64,000 nt of DNA from Heliocybe sulcata (taxonomy: Eukaryota > Basidiomycota > Agaricomycetes > Gloeophyllales > Gloeophyllaceae): the NCBI GenBank assembly GCA_004369045.1, contig ML213508.1:416532-480531 (forward strand), read 5' to 3'. Both the position numbers and the translations under genes were made by a program. Every line of letters starts with the position of its first letter. Within the stretch, counting starts at the first letter, position 1. Positions 57,536 to 64,000 of this stretch are shown one piece after another. The notes below the pieces were generated by a model, which was not told the origin of the DNA, searched no databases, and saw nothing but the letters and a program-made list of their open reading frames with translations.

Positions 57536-58617
57536 GAGCCTTAGGATCTGAAGGCTTCGGTTATAGGTAGGTACCTGATAGTTATGGTATTACTAGTAGA
57601 ACCGTTGGAGATGCTGTTGCACATTGAATACGGTAGTTCCCAATAATAAAGGAGCTACATCACCTTATATTCGAGCCAGAACCATTTTGGACACTGAGAC
57701 GCGGGTTAACATAGTCGGCAATACGCAATCGATGATGGAAATAAACCTAATGGTCGATGAGGAGCCGACTGTGTCGGTAGTGACGCTGCCGCAGAGTCAG
57801 TGCAGATCTATCAAGGGTATCGCTTATTAACAGAATACCTAATATTGGACGTAGTGTTGTTTGGGACGCTGAAGAGAGTCAGATATGTTTATGCGCACTC
57901 AGCGTCGCCCACCTGATGTTGGAGACGGAGCCCCCAGACGCACTATTTGTACAATGAGTTATGATCAGCAGTGGACAATCATCCATCAGGGCATACCTGA
58001 TGCTTGAAGTGGCATCTGCTGGGACGCTTTACGCGGCGAAAAGGGATCGTCACGATTCAATGATCAAAACACAATGCATACCTGATATGGGGAACGCCTG
58101 CGACAGCATTATCGGAAGCGCTACTAGGTTGTTAGGGAACATATCTCGCACTCGACGAATGAACATGAACGAGTACCTGACGTTTGAAGCGATATTGTTG
58201 CAAGAAACACTGTGTCGTGGGTTATGTGCAAAAAATGAGTACTGTCATCGGCAGCGAAGGATGGGGAAAGGTTTACTTAATGTTCGAGGCAGGTCTGAGC
58301 GGCAGTGTGGACACACTGTTTCATCAAATCAATATGTGATCCATGCAGGTGCACATGCGCAGACAGACCTGGCGTCAATATGAACGGCGCCGTTGCTGGT
58401 TGAAGGGCCATGTCTTCGTGACTATCCTTGTAGAGTACATTGATGTGGCCTACCTCACACGAGCATTGGCATACTCCTCTACGCTATAGCACATGTGAGC
58501 ACTTCATGCTCGAGCCATACAAGGGTTATGCGTACTGGTTCAAGTACCACAGTGTCTGTTGAACACTCCACAGTTGTATCGTGATGAAGGGAAGACGTAT
58601 TGTGAACATCTCGTGAG
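57536..58617. other. Intergenic, no gene supported
   Basis: Caspase promoter side. A plus-strand open frame at 57961-58383 (140 codons) has no domain or splice support. Confidence 0.5.
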
Positions 58618-59246
58618 CTAGGATGACTGCCTTGATGGAACTATCTTCGCCTTTATACTCAATACCACGGCAAGGCGGGTTACGCCTCTGCCTTGATGAC
58701 TAAACGTCGATCCCAATATTACCCAAAGCGTTTCCGGGAAACTAAGGCCCTGAGTTGCAGAGAAGGTCTCTTCACATTGATAGCTTCTATAAGAGAAAAA
58801 AGAAAACGCCTTGGTGCGACCCATTTGCTTCGGAGAGGGGACAAACTTAAGTTGAAATCTTCCTAGGCGCTTGTACTGATACAGCACCCCTTCTTTCATA
58901 ATAAGGGGCGCCATTCCCGTGGGTATACTATACGATAAGGCAGATGTGAATGGTACGCGATACTGCTCTTCGACCCGCGGAGCCGGCCTCAGGTCCACAT
59001 ATACCAGATTGATTAGGAAGACTCACCGCATGCAGTTCTGTTGAGGGGCATCTCCCGTACCAGTTTCACGGTAGTGGAAACCCGGTAGAAGTATACCGCC
59101 GCCCCAGTCTTGTGGTATATCTCACAGCGATTCCAGACGCCGCTGGTAACTCGCCACCTCAGAGGCCAGGTAATATTGACACCTGATGCCTCTGATTTCG
59201 TAAGAGCGGCCTTATCGTCGGGTTCTATTGGCGAAATAGAGCGCAA
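58618..59246 (-). pseudogene. Remnant of an unknown gene
   Basis: Two adjacent minus-strand blocks look coding: one around 59246-59030 (ITWPLRWRVTSGVW, VYFYRVSTTVKLVREM) and one at 58998-58800 (YVDLRPAPRVEEQYRVPF, VLYQYKRLGRFQLKF). They seem to follow each other in one protein, but no start codon or acceptable intron connects them, so the gene looks broken. Family unknown. The style (tryptophan- and arginine-rich beta protein) resembles the small genes to the right. Confidence 0.4.
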
Positions 59247-60311
59247 ATTTGCTGATGCACAACAGGCATGGCTCGGGCTTTAGCAGTTTAGCAGAACAGG
59301 TTGACGTGGTACGAATGTGGCAGATATGATCGTTTTGTTGGACAGCCAATAAGAGCGCGCCCCAGTGGCGGCGGAATGTACGGTGCAATCTCCACACTCC
59401 GCGGCGGCTTGAACGCGACGGGAAGAGCAAGAAGCCAGACTGCTATTCACTTCTCGCATTCTACCCGCTCATAAGTGTCCAGACATCGTACTCGGCATAG
59501 TCGCCGTACTGGTCTGTGCTCGTTTAGTACGCCCTACATTGAATGAGCGTGGTGACGCCGGCCTCGCGTAGTACTACTACAGGTTCAGCGCTCACCGGTA
59601 CTTTATATAGTCTCGTCTAGATCTGCTTGGAGCCTCCGAGTAATGCAAAGCGCTGAGCGCTTGCGTCTGTTAAGTTCCAAATGGCCTATCGCATGATCAC
59701 CCTGATATTCCTGTACTTGCTCGGCAGGATACCTCACAATAGAGCGGGGCCACTAGAATCCAGGGCATCTCGGGCCCCTTGATGATGCAGATACCCAATC
59801 TCCCTGGCTTGATTGCAACCGACCATGCGATTCTTCTCTGAGGCTATCTCTGCCCTACGGGACCTCCTCTCATTAAATGACTCGGGAAAGCAGTCCTTCG
59901 GTAGCATTCACTACTCGGTTAACGGGAGCACTCTCGCCTAGTAGTCTAACTGTATGTCCTCGTAACGAAGGTAGATTTGGGTTCTATCGAAACTCCACCT
60001 GGCTGTCGCTTCATGACGTATGGCGGGAGCACGGCACCCGGTCTTTGAGGACTTCCTGAACACAATACCTATATATCCGACATATGTGGATATTCACGCA
60101 GGCCTCCGGGCGCAACACCTGCTTAGCACCTGGCAATCGATTCAGAGCATCACTGTAAGTTTGATGTCCAGATCTAGGAGGCCTTGTGACCATGCATGGC
60201 TTCCTTCCGAGATATTTATCAGTCATGTATGCATAGGAGGTGGTTAAACAATCATTTCTCGACATCGTAGTACTCGTACATATTGTCGCCCACCATTCTT
60301 CATACCGGTGA
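59247..60311. other. Intergenic, no gene supported
   Basis: About 1.06 kb with short open frames only. A plus-strand frame at 60020-60247 lacks support. Confidence 0.5.
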
Positions 60312-61008
60312 TTAATTGGCACGGCCTCGGAAACGAGCTATGGCCTCAACCAATTTATCCTCCGGAGCGCAAGACCCTAATTCTACAGCAGCCTTGACGG
60401 CATCTCCGCTATAGAAGTCCTTGATCAAGGCATCCTTCGAAACGGGCTTCGCGCCGGCATCGATGGCAAGGGTGGAGCCTGAGATGTCCCCGGAGAGGAG
60501 CTTGGAAACGAATACAGCGGGGCCATTGTCGCCTAACAGAGACACGTTGCTGGCGTTGTTGAATATCAGAATCAATAGCATGGAAGGCAATGGACATCAT
60601 GTCTGCGACGAACCTGATGGTCTTCGCAGTTCCCGCACTGCGAATGACGATGTCGTAGGTTGCTTTGAGGACATAGAAATCCTCCGGCGTACTCGGTTCT
60701 ATGTTGGTCTTCTCAACAATTCCAATCTGACCTCCAGGAGTAAGGATTTCGATGGAAGCGCTTTCTTTATGAGCAGAGCAGAGTAAATAATCTGCGGGAA
60801 GATGTGAAAGATGGCTGACCTGTGCTGTCGTTGTAGACTCTCAAGATATAGGCATTGGGATGTATAGCTCCCCCAGCACGAGTCACGACTTGCACCACAT
60901 TGCCAATTCCGGCCACCTTTTGACAGTGCATGAGACAGCTGTAGACGGCACACATGACAGAGAGTTTGGACCACTCACCTGAACGTTCTTACTCGCCGAG
61001 GCACCCAT
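60312..61008 (-). CDS. Unknown 171-aa protein with N-myristoylation-like start
   Basis: Four exons (61008-60979, 60916-60820, 60764-60614, 60549-60312) join in frame to 171 aa. The family is not recognised. The start MGASASKNVQ fits the N-myristoylation pattern (Gly2, small residue at 5, Ser6, Lys7), which would place the protein on membranes. The body is a mixed alpha/beta protein: VAGIGNVVQVVTRAGGAI, YILRVYNDSTG, STPEDFYVLKATYDIVI, then GDNGPAVFVSKLLSGDI and a charged helix DKLVEAIARFRGRAN. No Cys-rich or transmembrane part. The first exon is exactly 30 nt and encodes the lipidation-like segment alone. Two introns use unusual acceptors (AAAAG and ATAAAG), chosen because they alone keep the frame. 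Confidence 0.72.
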
Positions 61009-63243
61009 AGTTCTTGAGCTTGAGCAGAGACTTGGGAGGTTAACTGCGGACGTCAGTCACCGAGTATTTATACCAGAGGAGGGAGTCTAGTCACTTCGAA
61101 TCCAAAACAGTGGTCTACAGGCGGTACTCGCGGTGCATGTGCCTTGGTCGACATGACTATCATGTGGGACGATGCTCCTCATGGTCCGCCTTACATCTAT
61201 AGACTGAGTTTAGTCACTCCATGAACCCGCCGGACGGTATAGCTCGTTTCCTGTGTAGTTCGTGTTTTCCGTCGCCCATCCAACAACACGGAAAGAGGTT
61301 CTGTCCGATAGAAGAATTAGGAAGACAACAAGGCGACAGCCGATATGTCGCTTCCCTGTAGAAGATCGTAATGGCGCGGACTAACTAGTTTGAAACCTTA
61401 ACGTAGCAGGTGGGGGTGGTGCAAGGTTCCAACAGAACAGAACAGCCTGGCACACAGGAGTACACCAGCTGTCGGATTCGGTTTGAGTTATGAGACTGGC
61501 ACTTGAGAACTCTAAGAGATCGATCGATGATCACTAACGCAGCCTAGGATAGCTGTTGCGGAAATCAAGCTTGTGCCGGTTATAGTCTTAACAATGTTGA
61601 AACGATATGGGAATACATTGATTTAAATCTAATCGCAAAGTTGTCATCATCGTGCCGCTTCTCGAGTGCTGTAGGAATGATCGACTTATCCTCATACTTC
61701 TCGCCATACTCGCTGCGGCTCCTCAGGAACATCCTAAATGCAGCGTAATTGGCTCTATCTCCGCGCCATTCCTTCTCACATGCAATTATCGATGGCGCGG
61801 GGAAAGTATTCGGGGACCTCACCTGCTACAGAGCTTCTCACCGAGATTAAAGATGCAATAGATAGCTTCGATGCTGCCACCTTGGAGGAAGATAGAATAG
61901 TAATCGCCCGGCGACGAATGCGTAAAGATATCGTAGCCCGTTGAAGGCAGGAGAGCGCAAGGATATGTTGGATAAGACGGTGTGTATATCAAATCTTCAC
62001 AGCTTGGAATGAGTATCTCGAATCACCACAGGCTATTGGTGATCCCCTGACAGTTGGAAGGTACAGCATCTTTTTACCGGTTATTTTTGCTATCTCATGT
62101 TGATACTTAGTGTGTGATCAGTTTAATGAAGTACGTTACTCAGTCCTCGCTTCCATCAACACGCTCCTTCCTTGCCGTCCAGGCGTCATCGGTACCCAGA
62201 ATGAACTGGAGCCATCCCAGTTGCAACGGATGCTCATGATGTGAAAGGGGGTGCCGGCAATACTAATTACACTGGGTTTCATGACCGGCTATTGCTGGAG
62301 CACTAGAGGGTCAACGTATAGTTCATGCAGACGCCTCGGTTGCAGACTGCATTCTCAGAGCTATAGACCTTAATGACCTAATCTGAGACGAAAGGTATGC
62401 AGAGATCTCCGGAACTAGTACTTACTGACGATCCAATCGATACGACAGCCAGGATGAAGCATTGCGGAATCCACGTTCAACCCATGAGATGGCTGACAAC
62501 AATAGCTGACATTGCTGCCTGGATATGCACCAGAGACCTGGCCTTCGGTAAGCGAGGTTGAGTCTGTCAGTACATCCTACTGGAGGTCTAGAAGCAGCTG
62601 AGCATTGCTTCGTTCCACATATCACTTCTCAAACTCCGCTGAATTGCTATGGCTGGTGTCGCTTCTCGCCCTCCCCTTAGCGCGACCTTCGACGCGTGGG
62701 GCTCATACACCTGAACGCCCCAGCTGACTTGGTTTCTGACTTGTACGGGGAACCCGTACTTCCTGTTACCCACCGTGAGTGACTAATGCGCGCGGATCCC
62801 AACATTTTCTAATTCGTACGTGCGATAGACAATGTACCAGCTATCTGCCAGTCCTTGTCATACGTAACACACTAGCTCCAGGGGGCTCCCATTCGCTATC
62901 GCGTACTGCAGCACATGTGACGCTGCCCTGGGTCCCAGAGAATGCGTTCGCCTTTCGGCTTCTCTTGCATGGGAAGTGGGGAAGTGAACACCGTATCCTT
63001 CGGGATAGAAGCTGACGATAATGGGGTCAGTAGGTGGGTTATCTGGCGCCGCCCATCGTACGACGTGTGGTGCTGTTTTCACTTAGACCAGGTAAGGTTG
63101 GTCCATTGCAGCGTTGACGCCTACAATATTCCTCTTCAAGACCCTTTCATCATGCATATATATATATATATATATAAGTCTGAGTCCTCATGCTCTTTGT
63201 ACAGCATCGAGCTTGTGGAGCCAAGGCTGAACTAAGAATCAAG
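61009..63243. other. Gene-poor stretch with coding-like scraps
   Basis: No complete gene in 2.2 kb. Scraps that look partly coding: plus 61738-61944 (a charged helix LLTEIKDAIDSFDAATLEED) and minus 63082-62858 (VVRWAAPDNPPTDPIIVSFY), followed on minus at about 62760-62715 by FPVQVRNQVSWGVQ. They could be exons of one degraded minus-strand gene, but no start or consistent splicing was found. Confidence 0.4.
63154..63177. repeat. (AT)n microsatellite
   Basis: About eleven AT units (catatatatatatatatata) upstream of the last gene. Confidence 0.9.
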
Positions 63244-64000
63244 ATGGGTCTTTTCTACGCTTATGTGAAAAACGTGAGCCTCTTTATTGCGTCGATGCTT
63301 CATTCTGACGTTGCTAACTGTATGTGTCAGTCGAAAGACGATGCTACGTATCGATATATGATAACGTTTGCCACTCGGGAGACCGCAGATGACTGGTGGC
63401 GCGCACTTTGCGAGACTCGCTGGGCGAGGCACGTTGCCCGAATTACTCCAGAGTTCTACACGCACAGTGTCGGGGAATTCAATGTCTCTGCATCCGTCCA
63501 TAAGGGCTATCTGCCCCAGTTTCAAGACAGGGTATTCTTCACCCTTTTGCACGACCTTGGCGGTCGGCAAATGAGCCCGTTACCGAAGCAGGATATCACG
63601 GATCATGTCAGTGGTAACCGGTAAGGCCTTCAGTCTGATCATCTGGATCATGATGACTCAGTTGCTTGCATACGGCTGAAGATTCTTCATTCGGGCCAAG
63701 GTCGACCCTACCCAGTATTGGTTCGTGCCTCACGGCCAAGGAGGTCAAGGACAACAGAAAGTCTTCCTCTCGAGGACCGATCGCACTCTCTTTCGCGTGG
63801 ACATAGCCAATGCTGGTACGAGCCACGGCAGAGAGATAGTCATGATAGTCAGGGATGAAATAACTATCACGGCTCTCGTCGATGGCAAAGATGCGCCTGT
63901 GTCAGTCGGGCATACAGAACGCGATGACTCAAACCTCGTAGTGGGCCGTACGCACGACCACTTCAAGTTCGCAGACTTTCAGGGGGGTTTCAGGGCTACC
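63244..64000 (+). CDS. Unknown protein beginning MGLFYAYVKN (cut by window edge)
   Basis: Three exons seen (63244-63273, 63331-63620, 63682 onward); the frame is still open at base 64000, giving 212 residues so far. Blocks: YRYMITFATRETADDWWRAL, ITPEFYTHSV, VFFTLLHDL, SPLPKQDITDHVSGNRFFIR, TQYWFVPHG, VFLSRTDRTLFRVDI. I recall similar hypothetical proteins in Agaricomycete genomes but no assigned function. The second half suggests a beta-trefoil-like or other all-beta domain (repeated YWF/VFLSR strands), which is a guess. As with the gene at 60312, the first exon is exactly 30 nt and encodes ten residues beginning Met-Gly. Confidence 0.72.

Noticed and set aside
57961-58383. 140-codon plus-strand frame as a gene
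   Set aside because: No recognisable domain, no introns in an intron-rich genome, and codon use typical of random sequence.
1-64000. CRISPR arrays, bacterial operons or Shine-Dalgarno sites
   Set aside because: Spliced genes and fungal families show the DNA is eukaryotic. No regularly spaced direct repeats with unique spacers were seen.

Overview
The window looks like nuclear DNA of a filamentous basidiomycete, most likely an Agaricomycete. Nearly every gene is broken by short introns of about 45-65 bp. It holds a class I hydrophobin, a Ste6-type pheromone exporter, an NRPS-like adenylating enzyme and several protein families I associate with mushroom-forming fungi. All gene models come from reading frames, splice signals and remembered family features; no search was run.

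Layout. 0-9.7 kb: the start of an NRPS-like adenylating enzyme (runs off the left edge), splicing factor ISY1, a proline tRNA with an intron, and a STE6-like ABC transporter. 10.2-11.4 kb: a divergent member of an unknown family, here called family X. 11.8-18.1 kb, all on minus: a Gfo/Idh/MocA oxidoreductase, peroxin PEX3 and a cytochrome P450. 18.9-25.0 kb: a kinase-like protein, a tiny probable mitochondrial protein, a DUF2461 protein and a hydrophobin. 25-39.7 kb is the accessory core: degraded repeats, an intact family X gene on minus, two tandem HRI1-like genes, a family X fragment, a family X gene that is three fused modules (1041 aa), and one more single-module copy. The two outer family X blocks form a large inverted duplication. 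39.7-50 kb: a BBE-type FAD oxidase, a ribokinase with a doubtful N-terminus, an FG-repeat nucleoporin (Nup54/Nup57) and the CAF-1 p60/Cac2 WD40 subunit. 50-64 kb: two caspase-like proteases on minus with a 263-residue unknown protein on plus between them, a gene remnant, and two small genes whose proteins begin Met-Gly.

The two most interesting parts are family X (N-termini that look like mitochondrial presequences, conserved promoter and 5' UTR intron, inverted and intragenic duplication) and the 50-64 kb protease cluster. There, one caspase-like gene is head-to-head with a gene of the size and position expected for a fungal gasdermin-like pore former. That second reading is a hypothesis from gene layout plus weak sequence resemblance.
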